Shown: positions 27,651 to 37,148, counted from the first letter of the stretch. The stretch is 64,000 nucleotides of DNA from Gemella sp. zg-570 (GCF_018866345.1 NZ_CP076443.1:457501-521500), one strand, 5' to 3'. The notes: generated by a model not told the origin, from the letters alone. Translations and numbers: made by a program.

Positions 27651-29345
27651 ATGAAATTTGATAACTATGAGTATAAAAGACCTGATGTAGAGGAAACAAA
27701 AACAAAATTAGAAAATTATAAAAAACTTTTATCGCAAGCAAATAACTATAATGAATTTATCAAAGTTTTTAAAGAATATAATAAATTTTTAGAAAAAATT
27801 GCCACACAATCAACATTAGTGTCAATCAGAAATAGCCTAGATACTACTGATAAATTTTATGAAGACGAACAAGAATTTTGGAATGAATTTTCACCAGAGA
27901 TAACTGCTTATGAATCTAATATTTCAAAAATAATTTATAATTCTCAATTTAAGGAAGAATTAAAAAATGAAATAGGAGAACATTACTTTAATCTTATTGA
28001 ATGTGATTTAAAAATTTTTAAAGATGAAATTTTAGAAGATTTAAAAGAAGAAAATAAACTTCAAACAGAATATGTTAAATTAACTTCAAGTGCTAAAATT
28101 TCTTTTGATGGCCAAGAACATAATTTAAGTGGTATGGCAAAATATACACAAGCTGATGATAGAGAGATTAGAACTAAAGCTAATAATGTATCAACCAAAT
28201 TCTTTGAAGACAATTTAGAAAAATATGATGATATTTACGACCGTATGATAAAAGTTCGTACAAGAATTGCTAAAAAATTAGGTTTTGAAAATTTTGTAGA
28301 CTTAGCTTATTTACGTTTGAGAAGAACAGACTACACTTCTAAAGAAGCGGCAGGATATAGAAAACAGATTTTAGAAAATGTAGTACCTCTTGTAGAGAAA
28401 ATTAAAAAAGACCAAGTAGCACGCTTAGGACTTGATAAACTGAATTTTCAAGATGAAGCGATAATGTTTAAAACTGGCAACCCAAAACCTAAGGGGGACA
28501 GAGAATTTTTAGTAAATAATGCTATAACAATGTACCGTGAATTATCAGAAGAAACTGCAGAATTTTTTGATTTTATGGTAGATAAAAATTTATTAGATTT
28601 AGATACTAAAGAAGGAAAAGCTGGTGGTGGATACTGTACCTATATTCCAGATTATCGTTCGCCATTTATTTTTGCTAATTTCAACGGCACACCTCATGAC
28701 GTAGAGGTTCTTACTCATGAAGCTGGCCATGCTTTTCAAGTATTTAGAAGCCGTGATGTAAAAGTTCCTAGCTACATTTGGCCGACATACGAGGCTTGTG
28801 AAAATCACTCAATGAGCATGGAATTTTTAACTTGGTCATGGATGGATTTATTTTTCGAAGAAGATACAGAAAAATTTAAGTATTATCATATAGCATCTTC
28901 ATTAAAATTTTTACCGTATGGAGTTACGGTAGATGAGTTTCAACATTTTGTTTATGAAAATCCAAAATTAAGTCCTAAAGAACGACGTGATAAGTGGCTT
29001 GAAATAGAGAAAAAATATTTACCAAGTCGTTCTTATGAAGATGTACCATCACTAAACAACGGAATGTTTTTCTATCGACAAGCTCATTTATTTACTTCTC
29101 CTTTCTATTATATTGATTATACTCTAGCCCAAGTTTGTGCTTTCCAATTTTGGAAAAAAGCTAATCAAGATACAAAAGTAGCTTGGAAAGAATATTTACA
29201 TCTTTGTGATTTAGGAGGAACAAAACCATTCTTAGAATTAGTAAAAGAAGCTAATTTAGAAAATCCTTTTGTTGATGGAACAATTAGTAATATCACACCA
29301 GAGTTAGAAAAATATTTAAACTCAGTAGATACAAGTAAGTTTTAA
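27651..29345 (+). CDS. pepF: Oligoendopeptidase F, M3 family
   Basis: This 564-residue cytosolic zinc metallopeptidase cleaves short peptides. The zinc motif HEAGH is in LTHEAGHAFQ, with the downstream Glu ligand in TYEACENHSMSMEF. It is somewhat shorter than classical PepF (about 600) and resembles the M3 oligoendopeptidase subgroup. AGAGAGGT lies upstream of the ATG. It stands alone, with a terminator 5 bp after it. Confidence 0.9.
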   Translation: MKFDNYEYKRPDVEETKTKLENYKKLLSQANNYNEFIKVFKEYNKFLEKIATQSTLVSIRNSLDTTDKFYEDEQEFWNEFSPEITAYESNISKIIYNSQFKEELKNEIGEHYFNLIECDLKIFKDEILEDLKEENKLQTEYVKLTSSAKISFDGQEHNLSGMAKYTQADDREIRTKANNVSTKFFEDNLEKYDDIYDRMIKVRTRIAKKLGFENFVDLAYLRLRRTDYTSKEAAGYRKQILENVVPLVEKIKKDQVARLGLDKLNFQDEAIMFKTGNPKPKGDREFLVNNAITMYRELSEETAEFFDFMVDKNLLDLDTKEGKAGGGYCTYIPDYRSPFIFANFNGTPHDVEVLTHEAGHAFQVFRSRDVKVPSYIWPTYEACENHSMSMEFLTWSWMDLFFEEDTEKFKYYHIASSLKFLPYGVTVDEFQHFVYENPKLSPKERRDKWLEIEKKYLPSRSYEDVPSLNNGMFFYRQAHLFTSPFYYIDYTLAQVCAFQFWKKANQDTKVAWKEYLHLCDLGGTKPFLELVKEANLENPFVDGTISNITPELEKYLNSVDTSKF

Positions 29346-29350
29346 AAATA

Positions 29351-29388
29351 AGCAGTAGGTTTTTTTACAAACCTGCTGCTTAAATTTT
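29351..29388 (+). terminator. Terminator after pepF
   Basis: A 12-bp perfect stem (29351-29362 with 29369-29380) is followed by a T-rich stretch. Confidence 0.8.
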
Positions 29389-29468
29389 TAATTTTAACAA
29401 TATATATTTGCTTAATAACAAGGTTTATAGTAGAATTATATAGAAAATATACAAAAGTGAGGAAAAAA

Positions 29469-30248
29469 ATGATAAAGAAAAGATTATTTCAAATCTGTGT
29501 TGAATTGACTAACGGAAAATATTCTTCCAAAGCATTACAAAAATTAACAAAATCAAATGTGAGTAGATTATTAATTCAACCCTTTATAAAAACTTATAAA
29601 ATTAATACTTATGAGATTTTAAAAGATGTGGCAGATTTTAAAAATCTAAATGAATTTTTTATTAGACAAGTACATCCAAGTTTGCGACCAATAGCAGAAG
29701 GAAAAAATGTAGTAGTAAGTCCAACAGACGGAGTAATATCAGAAGTTGGGACAATAGAAGATGATGCTACATTTATTGTAAAAGGACAAGAATATAGAGT
29801 TAAAACTTTACTAGCTGATAAGGACAGGGCAAAAGAATTAGCAGGAGGAACTTACATGGTTATCTATCTTAGCCCTAAAAATTATCACAGAATACATTTC
29901 CCAACTGCTGGCGAAATTGTTGGAAGTTACACTCTAGGTAAATATTCATATCCTGTTAATAATGCCGGCTTAAAATTAGGAGATACAGTTTTAAGCTATA
30001 ATTATAGAAGAGTATTGACTATAAAAAATGAAAATATAAAATATAATTTGATACCTGTAGGAGCTCAAAATGTAAATTCAATTATAGAAACTTATGAGGA
30101 TAATTTTGTAGAAAAAGGTGATGAGTTAGGATATTTTGAATTTGGCTCTACGGTAGTTTTATTATTTGAAAAAGATACTTTTGAAATTAATAATTTAGAA
30201 TTGCCACAAGAAATAAAAATGGGACAAATAATTGGAGAAATAAAATAA
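29469..30248 (+). CDS. psd: Phosphatidylserine decarboxylase
   Basis: This 259-residue enzyme converts phosphatidylserine to phosphatidylethanolamine. It has SPTDGVI (Asp of the self-cleavage machinery), YHRIHFPTAG and the pyruvoyl-forming motif FGST near the C-terminus (normally LGST). It cleaves itself before the Ser. The ATG at 29469 follows GAGGA. The GTG at 29457 is in frame but lies before that site. I saw no pssA in the window. Confidence 0.92.
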   Translation: MIKKRLFQICVELTNGKYSSKALQKLTKSNVSRLLIQPFIKTYKINTYEILKDVADFKNLNEFFIRQVHPSLRPIAEGKNVVVSPTDGVISEVGTIEDDATFIVKGQEYRVKTLLADKDRAKELAGGTYMVIYLSPKNYHRIHFPTAGEIVGSYTLGKYSYPVNNAGLKLGDTVLSYNYRRVLTIKNENIKYNLIPVGAQNVNSIIETYEDNFVEKGDELGYFEFGSTVVLLFEKDTFEINNLELPQEIKMGQIIGEIK

Positions 30249-30260
30249 TTAGAGGTTAGT

Positions 30261-30812
30261 ATGGTATTAAAAAAATTTTTTTCACCAGATGATTTTGTTG
30301 AAGAATATGAATTTATAGATGTAGAATATATGAATATGCATAACAAGAAGGTAATAATATCAGACCTAGATAATACGCTAATATCGTGGGATAGTAAAAA
30401 AAATACTAAGAAACTAACTAAGTGGCTAACGAAAATGCGTAAAGCTGGTTTTGATATAATTGTAGTTTCTAACAACTCAGAAGAAAGAGTAAGAGATTTT
30501 TGTAAAAAATTAAATTTAGAATATGTAGCAGAAGCTAAAAAACCATTGACAAACGGTTTTAAAAAAGCCCTAAAAAAACTTAATCGAAAACCAGAAGAAG
30601 CAATAATTTTAGGAGACCAAGTACTTACAGATATTTTTGGAGCAAAAAATTTAGGTGGGGCTATGAGTGTTTTAGTAAAACCAATTTCAAGAACAGATGC
30701 CTTTAAAACTAGAATAAATAGATATTTTGAAAGCAAAATAGTTACTAATTTAAAAGAAAAAAAACAATTTCCTGTAATGAAATTACGTAAAAATAAAATA
30801 AAAAAAGTATAA
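30261..30812 (+). CDS. yqeG: YqeG, HAD-superfamily phosphatase
   Basis: This 183-residue HAD IIIA phosphatase has motif I DLDNTLISW, motif II VVSNN and motif III GDQVLTDIFGA. It starts the yqeG-yqeH-yhbY-nadD-yqeK-rsfS-yqeM cluster, widely kept in Firmicutes and tied to ribosome assembly and NAD synthesis. It lies 12 bp after psd. The precise substrate in this family is unknown to me. Confidence 0.9.
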   Translation: MVLKKFFSPDDFVEEYEFIDVEYMNMHNKKVIISDLDNTLISWDSKKNTKKLTKWLTKMRKAGFDIIVVSNNSEERVRDFCKKLNLEYVAEAKKPLTNGFKKALKKLNRKPEEAIILGDQVLTDIFGAKNLGGAMSVLVKPISRTDAFKTRINRYFESKIVTNLKEKKQFPVMKLRKNKIKKV

Positions 30813-30835
30813 TTTATTATATAAGGAGATAAATA

Positions 30836-31954
30836 TTGTTAGAAAAAATAACTTGTATAGGCTGTGGAAGTCAGATACAAACAGAAGATAGTAAAAAGCA
30901 AGGTTATCTACCAAAAAATGTTTTAGAAAAAAGTATCGATAATGAGATAATATGTAAAAGATGTTTTAGACTAAAACATCATAACGAGGTTACTGATGTT
31001 GAACTTGGAGCAGAAGATTTTTATGAATTAATAAAAACATTAGCAAAAAAAGATGCTTTAATAGTAAAGGTAGTAGATATATTTGATTTTTCTGGTTCAT
31101 GGATAGAAGACGTTACAGAAATAGTTGGTAAAGATAAAGATATAGTTTTAGTTGCCAACAAAATGGACTTATTGCCAAAATCAGTCAAAGAAAATAAGAT
31201 AAAGCAGTGGCTTTTTAAAATGATGAAGCAAAAAGGAATAAAAGTAAAAGATATTATCCTAATAAGTGCTATAAAAAATAATGGTATAGAAGAACTGGCC
31301 AGTAAATTAGATATATTACGCAATAAGAAAGATATTTATATAGTTGGAGCAACAAATGTAGGAAAATCAACTTTAATAAATAAACTTATTGAACTAACAT
31401 CAGGCGATAAAAATATCATAACGACATCACATTTTCCAGGTACAACTCTAGGTATGATAGAAATACCTCTAGACAAGGAAACTAGTATTTACGATACGCC
31501 AGGAATTATTTTAGATTATGACATTGCACATTATTTAGATGAGAAAACATTAAAATTAGTAATTCCTAAAAAAGAAGTTAAGCCCAGAGTATTCCAACTT
31601 AATTCAAAGCAAACTATCTATTTTGCTGGTTTGTGTAGAATAGATTTTACAAAGGGAGATAGACAAAGTTTTACTATATATGCATCTAATCAGATAGACT
31701 TACACAGAACTAAATTAGAAAACGCAGATAACTTATTTGAAAAACACTTAGGAGAAATGCTAGCTCCACCATTCAAAGATAATTTATCAATTTTTTCTGA
31801 AACTATAAAAAAATCATTTAAAATACAAAATAAAAAAACGGATATTGTAATATCTGGTTTGGGTTGGATAACTGTTAATAGCGACCTTGGTTGCGAAATA
31901 GATATAGTATTACCTAAAGAAATAGAAGTATTTACAAGAGATTCAATAATTTAA
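30836..31954 (+). CDS. yqeH: YqeH, circularly permuted ribosome-assembly GTPase
   Basis: This 372-residue GTPase acts in 30S subunit assembly. An N-terminal zinc finger (CIGCG...CKRC) precedes the permuted G domain: G4 (NKMD) and G5 come before G1 (GATNVGKST) and G3 (DTPG). The start is TTG at 30836, with AAGGAG 7 bp upstream. In B. subtilis aroE follows yqeH; here it is absent. Confidence 0.94.
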   Translation: MLEKITCIGCGSQIQTEDSKKQGYLPKNVLEKSIDNEIICKRCFRLKHHNEVTDVELGAEDFYELIKTLAKKDALIVKVVDIFDFSGSWIEDVTEIVGKDKDIVLVANKMDLLPKSVKENKIKQWLFKMMKQKGIKVKDIILISAIKNNGIEELASKLDILRNKKDIYIVGATNVGKSTLINKLIELTSGDKNIITTSHFPGTTLGMIEIPLDKETSIYDTPGIILDYDIAHYLDEKTLKLVIPKKEVKPRVFQLNSKQTIYFAGLCRIDFTKGDRQSFTIYASNQIDLHRTKLENADNLFEKHLGEMLAPPFKDNLSIFSETIKKSFKIQNKKTDIVISGLGWITVNSDLGCEIDIVLPKEIEVFTRDSII

Positions 31955-32016
31955 AATATTAATAATAAATTTTTAAAACAAGAATTTAGTATTAATTTAT
32001 TACAATAGGAGAATAA

Positions 32017-32316
32017 ATGTTAATAGGAAAACAAAAAAGACAATTAAGAGCCTTGGCTCATAACTTAAATCCAATTTTCCAAATAGGTAAATTAGGAGTA
32101 AATCCAGATATGATAAAAGGAATATCTGATGCACTAGAAAAAAGAGAATTAATAAAAATAACTATATTACAAAATTGTTCAGAAGATAAAGAATATGTTG
32201 CCGACTTAGTATCAAGTAGAACTGGTTCAGAGTTAGTTCAAATTATTGGTAATATAATAGTTTTATACAGACAATCATCAAAAGAAAAGTATAGGAAAAT
32301 AGAGTTGGTGAAATAA
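32017..32316 (+). CDS. yhbY: YhbY-type CRM-domain RNA-binding protein
   Basis: This 99-residue single-domain CRM protein binds pre-50S ribosomes in other bacteria. It starts LIGKQKRQLRALAHNL and has the GKLGVN loop (GNxG-type) of the family. The stop overlaps the nadD start by one base (TAATG). Confidence 0.93.
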   Translation: MLIGKQKRQLRALAHNLNPIFQIGKLGVNPDMIKGISDALEKRELIKITILQNCSEDKEYVADLVSSRTGSELVQIIGNIIVLYRQSSKEKYRKIELVK

Positions 32317-32912
32317 TGAAAAAAATTGCACTTTATGGTGGGTCTTTTGACCCAGTCCATATAGGTCACCTTATAACTGCTAGTAATGTTGTAGAAGATT
32401 TAGCAATGGATAAATTAATATTTATCCCTTCTAATAAAACACCACTAAAAAATGAAAATTTAAAAGCTAGCAACAAAGATAGATACAATATGCTTGTAAA
32501 AAGTATAAGTAAGAATAAAAAATTTTCTGTTAGTAGTTATGAAATAGATAAAAACGATATTAGCTATACCTACTACACTATAAAATATTTTAAAGAAATA
32601 TATACTGATGCTAGTTTGTATTTTATAATAGGAACAGATAGGGTTAAAGATTTAAAAAAGTGGCACAGAATTTCTGAACTTAGTAAAATGGTTACCTTTA
32701 TATTTGTTGCTCGTAATGAAGAAAAATTAGAAGAAATAATTTCAAAAGATACTTTTTATAAAGAGATAAATTATGTTATACTAAAATCGCCAGTTATAGA
32801 GATTAGTTCTACTGATATTCGCAATAAATTAAAAAATAAAAAAAATATATCTTATTTAGTTGATAAGGATTGTGCCAATTATATAGAGGAGTTGAGTTTA
32901 TATGAATTTTAA
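32316..32912 (+). CDS. nadD: Nicotinate-nucleotide adenylyltransferase
   Basis: This 198-residue enzyme makes deamido-NAD. It has GGSFDPVHIGHL (nucleotidyltransferase HxGH), FIPSNKTPLK, GTDRVKDLKKW and the late ISSTDIRNKL. It overlaps yqeK by 11 bp. Confidence 0.95.
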   Translation: MKKIALYGGSFDPVHIGHLITASNVVEDLAMDKLIFIPSNKTPLKNENLKASNKDRYNMLVKSISKNKKFSVSSYEIDKNDISYTYYTIKYFKEIYTDASLYFIIGTDRVKDLKKWHRISELSKMVTFIFVARNEEKLEEIISKDTFYKEINYVILKSPVIEISSTDIRNKLKNKKNISYLVDKDCANYIEELSLYEF

Positions 32913-33774
32913 TGAAATTAAAGAAAAAGTAAAAGGAATATTACCCGAAAAAAGATATGAACATACATTAAGAGTTGTAGATACAGCTGTTATGTTGGCT
33001 GAAAGATTTGGAGCTAATGTAGAAAAAGCTCGTCTTGCAGCCTTGCTACATGATATATGCAAGCCTATGGACGAAGTATTAATGAAAAAATATGTAGTTA
33101 AGTATAATCTTGATATAAAGTTACTTGACTATCCAACAGAAGTTTTACACGGACCAGTTGCTAGTGTTTATATAGAAAAAGAATTTGATGTTCAAGACGA
33201 AGAAATAAAAATGGCAATATTTAGTCATACATTTGGCCGTAAACATATGTCCCTATTAGAAAAAATTATTTTTATCGCTGACTATATTGAACCACAAAGA
33301 AAACATCCTCACTTAAAAGAGGTTACAGAAGTAGCAGAGTACGACCTTGATGAAGCAGTACGTCTTGCAGCAAAATATACCTTGGTATACTTAATTGATA
33401 ACGATGAAAGAATTTATCCTCCATTGTTAAAATGTTATAATTATTATAATATAAAAAATTATCAGGTAGGATTTAAAGAAAAAAATAAAGAGAAAATATT
33501 ATCTGGTGAAAAAATTATTACAATAAGAAATAAGAGTGAGGCACACTTTAAAAAAGGTGATGTTTTAGAAGCTATAACTTATGATGACAGAACAAAAACA
33601 GTTTTTGCAACATTAGAAGTTGAACTTGTAAAAGCAGTAACAAGAGATACACTAAATGACAGATATGCAAAATATTATGGAGTTAGCAGAGAAGAATTAA
33701 TAGAAAAATTAGCAGCTAGATATCCTGAAGATGATGAATTATATGTTATCATGTTCCGTTTGATTAAAAAATAA
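32902..33774 (+). CDS. yqeK: YqeK HD hydrolase fused to an ASCH domain
   Basis: Residues 1-190 are YqeK, an HD-domain enzyme that in other species splits diadenosine tetraphosphate (Ap4A). The metal motif is LLHDICKP, with His residues in EVLHGP and FSHTFG. The protein then continues for about 100 residues (total 290; usual YqeK is about 190). The extension looks like an ASCH domain: ILSGEKIITIRNKSEAHFKKGDVLEA near residues 205-232, a GxKxxTxR-type signature followed by a GD turn. ASCH domains are thought to bind RNA or nucleotides. The fusion has one continuous frame with no internal ribosome site that I can see. Confidence 0.88.
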   Translation: MNFNEIKEKVKGILPEKRYEHTLRVVDTAVMLAERFGANVEKARLAALLHDICKPMDEVLMKKYVVKYNLDIKLLDYPTEVLHGPVASVYIEKEFDVQDEEIKMAIFSHTFGRKHMSLLEKIIFIADYIEPQRKHPHLKEVTEVAEYDLDEAVRLAAKYTLVYLIDNDERIYPPLLKCYNYYNIKNYQVGFKEKNKEKILSGEKIITIRNKSEAHFKKGDVLEAITYDDRTKTVFATLEVELVKAVTRDTLNDRYAKYYGVSREELIEKLAARYPEDDELYVIMFRLIKK

Positions 33775-33788
33775 GAAAGAGAGAAAAA

Positions 33789-34127
33789 ATGACAGTAGAA
33801 AAATTATTACAAGTAGTAGTAGATGCCTGTGATGAAAAAAGTGGTTATGATATAGTAGCCTATGATTTAACAAGTGCAGGATTTTTATATGATTATTCAG
33901 TTGTTTGTCATGCTCCTACTAATAGACAAGTAGAAGCTATCGCTTCTGAAGTAAAAGAAAAAGTTCAAGAAAATGGCGGTAAAATTCTTAATATAGAAGG
34001 TTGGCGTGAAGCAAAATGGGTTCTTTTAGATTTAGGAGATATTATTGTTAATATAATGACAAGAGATGACAGAGAGTATTACGCATTAGACAACCTATTT
34101 GAAAAATATCCTCTTAAAGAGGTTTAA
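33789..34127 (+). CDS. rsfS: RsfS, ribosome silencing factor
   Basis: This 112-residue RsfS/YbeB binds L14 on the 50S subunit and blocks joining to 30S in starvation. Typical sequence: YDLTSAGFLYDYSVVCHAPTN (18 residues of the core), then EGWREAKWVLLDLGDIIVNIM. It lies 14 bp after yqeK. Confidence 0.95.
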   Translation: MTVEKLLQVVVDACDEKSGYDIVAYDLTSAGFLYDYSVVCHAPTNRQVEAIASEVKEKVQENGGKILNIEGWREAKWVLLDLGDIIVNIMTRDDREYYALDNLFEKYPLKEV

Positions 34128-34128
34128 T

Positions 34129-34848
34129 ATGTATCAAAATTTAAGTATTGTATATGATAGGATAATGGACGTTGATTACGATAAGTATAAGAATATAATT
34201 AAACAAGAATTAATGGATAGTAATAATCTGTTAATTCTTGATTTAGGTTGTGGCAGTGGAGCTTTAACAGAATATTTAGCTACTTATGGTCAAGTTTTTG
34301 CCGTAGATAAAAGCGAAGAGATGTTAGCACTCGCCAGTAATAAATTTTCCAAAGCTAATTATATAGCCCTTGATTTATTAGAAATTCAAGCATTAAATAA
34401 AAAATTTGATTTTATTATTAGTGCTTTTGATGTTTTTAATTATCTGGAAAATTTTGAAGAATTTACACTAGCTTTAGAAAATGTTTATGCAGTTTTAAAA
34501 AAGGGTGGGAAATTTATTTTTGATATACATACACCATCAAAAATAGATGAATTATTAAATGAGCAACCTTTTGCATATGAAGATGAAGAAATAAGTTATC
34601 TATGGTTTACATATCCTACAGAAAATAAATTAGAAGTAGAAAGTGAAATAACATTTTTTGTTAAAGAAAAAGATAATCTATACAAAAAAATATATGAATA
34701 TCAAAAACAGCGTACATATAATATAGATAAAATAATAGAAAAAATCTTAGAAATAGGTTTTAAAATAAAGACTTATTTTTGCGATTTTGAATTTGCTAAT
34801 AAGGACTATCAAAATTCAAAACGTCTAATTTTTGTTTTAGAAAAATAG
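34129..34848 (+). CDS. yqeM: YqeM-like SAM-dependent methyltransferase
   Basis: This 239-residue class I methyltransferase closes the yqe cluster. The SAM loop is LDLGCGSGALTEYL, with AVDKSEEML after it. The substrate is unknown. The ATG at 34129 lies 1 bp after the rsfS stop, with AAAGAGGT inside the rsfS end. The frame is open further upstream but only over rsfS. Confidence 0.88.
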   Translation: MYQNLSIVYDRIMDVDYDKYKNIIKQELMDSNNLLILDLGCGSGALTEYLATYGQVFAVDKSEEMLALASNKFSKANYIALDLLEIQALNKKFDFIISAFDVFNYLENFEEFTLALENVYAVLKKGGKFIFDIHTPSKIDELLNEQPFAYEDEEISYLWFTYPTENKLEVESEITFFVKEKDNLYKKIYEYQKQRTYNIDKIIEKILEIGFKIKTYFCDFEFANKDYQNSKRLIFVLEK

Positions 34849-34880
34849 CAGTGCATAGGAAATTATGCACTGCTATTTTA
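34844..34880. terminator. Bidirectional terminator between yqeM and yutD
   Basis: A 14-bp perfect stem (34844-34857 with 34864-34877) with a 6-nt loop. It overlaps the yqeM stop and touches the converging yutD gene. Confidence 0.8.
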
Positions 34881-35165
34881 TATTCTTTTTAATACAAAAA
34901 ACGGACAAGCTAGATTACAAAATTCTAATAAATATTCTTCTAGGTTCCTAATGTTTTTTGGGTGGTTCTTATCTTTATTATTGAAAAATCCAGATAATCT
35001 TAATTTTTCATAAGCTATGTCGCCAACTATAAAGGGTTTATCATCTAAAATATCAATATATTTATCTAAAAATAATTCCTTATCAAAGGCATTTTTGTAA
35101 TTAAAGATTAATTCAAACTTGCCATATTCAGTTTCTAAAACTAAATTTTCTTGAGTTAATTGCAT
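34878..35165 (-). CDS. yutD: YutD-family protein
   Basis: This 95-residue small protein is recognised by the family core: a PFIVGDIAYEKLRLSGFF segment, then LEEYLLEFCNLACPFFVLKR, close to the YutD pattern (VGDWGYxQLRLKGF, YCNFGCxYFVL). Function is unknown. It starts 4 bp after the carboxypeptidase-like gene with AAGGAGG, so the two are co-transcribed. Confidence 0.85.
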   Translation of the reverse strand: MQLTQENLVLETEYGKFELIFNYKNAFDKELFLDKYIDILDDKPFIVGDIAYEKLRLSGFFNNKDKNHPKNIRNLEEYLLEFCNLACPFFVLKRI

Positions 35166-35169
35166 TTTA

Positions 35170-36381
35170 TTAGTCCTCCTTTTTAGAAAAAGTTCCCTGC
35201 AATAGATATATTAAAATAAAAATAGCAACATATACTAGCAGAACAAATGCAAAGAAATATTGGCTTCTGTTGACAATAATATCAAGTTTTTCTCTTTTGT
35301 TGCGTTCTTTAAATTTATTATCTTGAATAAATGTATTTTTTAATTTAGTTAAACTTGAATTGTCTGTGTTAGACTTGTAAGAAGAAAATACAGTTCCATT
35401 ATTGGCAGATAGATAATCGTAATCTTGGAATAATAATATTTTCCCATTCATTAAAAAATATTTTTTATTTGTTTGTTCATGGTCCTTGTAAAAAAAGTCG
35501 TATATATCTTCTTCAATAGTAATATTTTCATTATTTATATCATAAGTTCCAGCCTTTAGGGCAAGTTTATAATTATAATTTGCAAATAGGTAATTATATA
35601 ATTCTTGGATAGTATCAAAGAAATCATCTTTTTCTTGAGCTATATCCATAATAGATACTATAAATTTAGTATTTCCACTATAAGCAATAAAAGTAGCATT
35701 TTTTCCGTCATAGTTTAGACCTAAGGCTCTAAGTATATCAGAAGGAATAAATTTAACATCATTTTCTACTTTTTCACCACTAAGAAATTCATATTCAGGA
35801 TTTTTAGTGATATCTGTTATTATAGGATAATTTTTCAGAGTAACTTCAGTTAAATAAGCTAAATTTTTAACACTTGTTTTATTTTCATCACTAATTTCAA
35901 ATTTATTTAATTCCGTATCTCTTAAAGTCAATTTATCCAAAATTAATTGAGCTTGAGAGATACTTATATTAAATTTTTTAAAGATTGTTAAAGCTAGGCT
36001 AGGACTATCCTCTTGTTCTAAAATAAAGATGGCGTCCTTAACACTTATAGTATTTTCAATTTTATACTTATCTAAAATTTCATCAGAAGTAACTTCTATT
36101 TTCGTTTCTAAGTTTATTTTTTCATCTCTAAGTTCCTCAGACAAAACAAATACTGCAATATGGTTTATTAAATTTTTGTAGGCTACTTGTTTATTGCCAT
36201 CTTTTTCAGAAACTATTTTTCCTGTATTGTAGTCAGAAACAACAATTTTCATATTAGAATTATTTCTAAGTAATTGGTTAATTGCGTTATTATCTATAAA
36301 TTTTTCATCTGCAATAGCAAAGTTACCTTGTAAAAGTAAAAAGCTAACTATTACAGAAGTAAATATTTTTTTAATTTTCAT
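35170..36381 (-). CDS. D-Ala-D-Ala carboxypeptidase-like protein, catalytic motifs lost
   Basis: This 403-residue exported protein has a signal peptide (ends near residue 24), a domain arranged like S11 carboxypeptidases (DacA/PBP5), and a C-terminal membrane helix (about residues 373-396). The opening MKIVVSDYNTGKIVSEKDGNKQ matches the DacA start. However, the SxxK site reads AYKNLIN, the SxN region EDSPSLAL, and no KTG is seen. An SLTK occurs only near residue 337, in the stalk. It is likely a non-catalytic relative with a binding or regulatory role. Confidence 0.72.
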   Translation of the reverse strand: MKIKKIFTSVIVSFLLLQGNFAIADEKFIDNNAINQLLRNNSNMKIVVSDYNTGKIVSEKDGNKQVAYKNLINHIAVFVLSEELRDEKINLETKIEVTSDEILDKYKIENTISVKDAIFILEQEDSPSLALTIFKKFNISISQAQLILDKLTLRDTELNKFEISDENKTSVKNLAYLTEVTLKNYPIITDITKNPEYEFLSGEKVENDVKFIPSDILRALGLNYDGKNATFIAYSGNTKFIVSIMDIAQEKDDFFDTIQELYNYLFANYNYKLALKAGTYDINNENITIEEDIYDFFYKDHEQTNKKYFLMNGKILLFQDYDYLSANNGTVFSSYKSNTDNSSLTKLKNTFIQDNKFKERNKREKLDIIVNRSQYFFAFVLLVYVAIFILIYLLQGTFSKKED

Positions 36382-36474
36382 TTTAATTTCCTTTGTAACA
36401 TAGTTAGTAATTAGTATATTACAAAAACAAAAAAAATTCCATAGTTAAGTGCGAGATAATAAATTTATAATTTT

Positions 36475-37140
36475 TTTATTAATATGGTTACTTAATGGTC
36501 TTTGTATGTCTTTCCACTACTTTTAATATATCTTGATAACTTTTTAATCATTGTATCTATATTTGTTCCTAATTTTTCTTTTAGATTTTGGTATTGTTTG
36601 GTGTTTAAATTGATATTTTGGAATTCTCCGTAAAAGTTTGTGGATAGTGGCTCATTTCCCCTCCTCTTATCTATATTATCCTTTACTAATCTATCCTTAT
36701 CTTATACTAAGCTGCGTATCCAATTTGTATACATTCTGTATATATTAAGTTGTTTTTAGTTAATAAATGTTATTATCTCCTAATTGTAATAATGATTTTT
36801 CATACTGATAAACCCTTTCTTTCTACCTGTCTTTTTGTATATAGTTGTTTATCTTCCAGTGCGTAATAACTATAATTCCACTTTCAAAAGATATAATAAA
36901 TCTTTTTGCTGGTAGCATTTTAAAATCATTTTCACTTGCTTCTATAATTCTTTGTATTCTTCTAGGATAGTTTACAAAGCCGTCATCATCTGCAAGTATC
37001 GTAAAGTGAATATACAGTGCTTGAGATGATAAGGGCATATCTAAAAATAAATCACTAGAAATAAGTGTTTTTGATAGCATTCTTCTTTCTGCCATTTTAG
37101 CATACCTTTCTAAATTCATATCTTTACTTGCTTGTTTCAC
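36475..37140 (-). pseudogene. Mobile-element replication initiator (replisome organizer), broken
   Basis: The first 105 residues are intact and typical of phage/plasmid replisome organizers: MAERRMLSKTLISSDLFLDM, then ADDDGFVNYPRRIQRIIEAS and THWKINNYIQKDR. A TAG at 36823-36825 then stands where relatives have Tyr (KDRY). Homologous sequence goes on in shifted frames: YEKSLLQLGDNNIY, and near 36490-36650 LKEKLGTNIDTMIKKLSRYI with KSSGKTYKDH. The last part is the usual C-terminal domain. Replication of the element is therefore probably lost. Confidence 0.75.
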
Positions 37141-37148
37141 CTTTTCAT

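Noticed and set aside
30092-30736. A 214-residue minus-strand frame across psd and yqeG
   Set aside because: It is antisense to two well-supported genes, is serine/phenylalanine-rich and has no recognisable domain.
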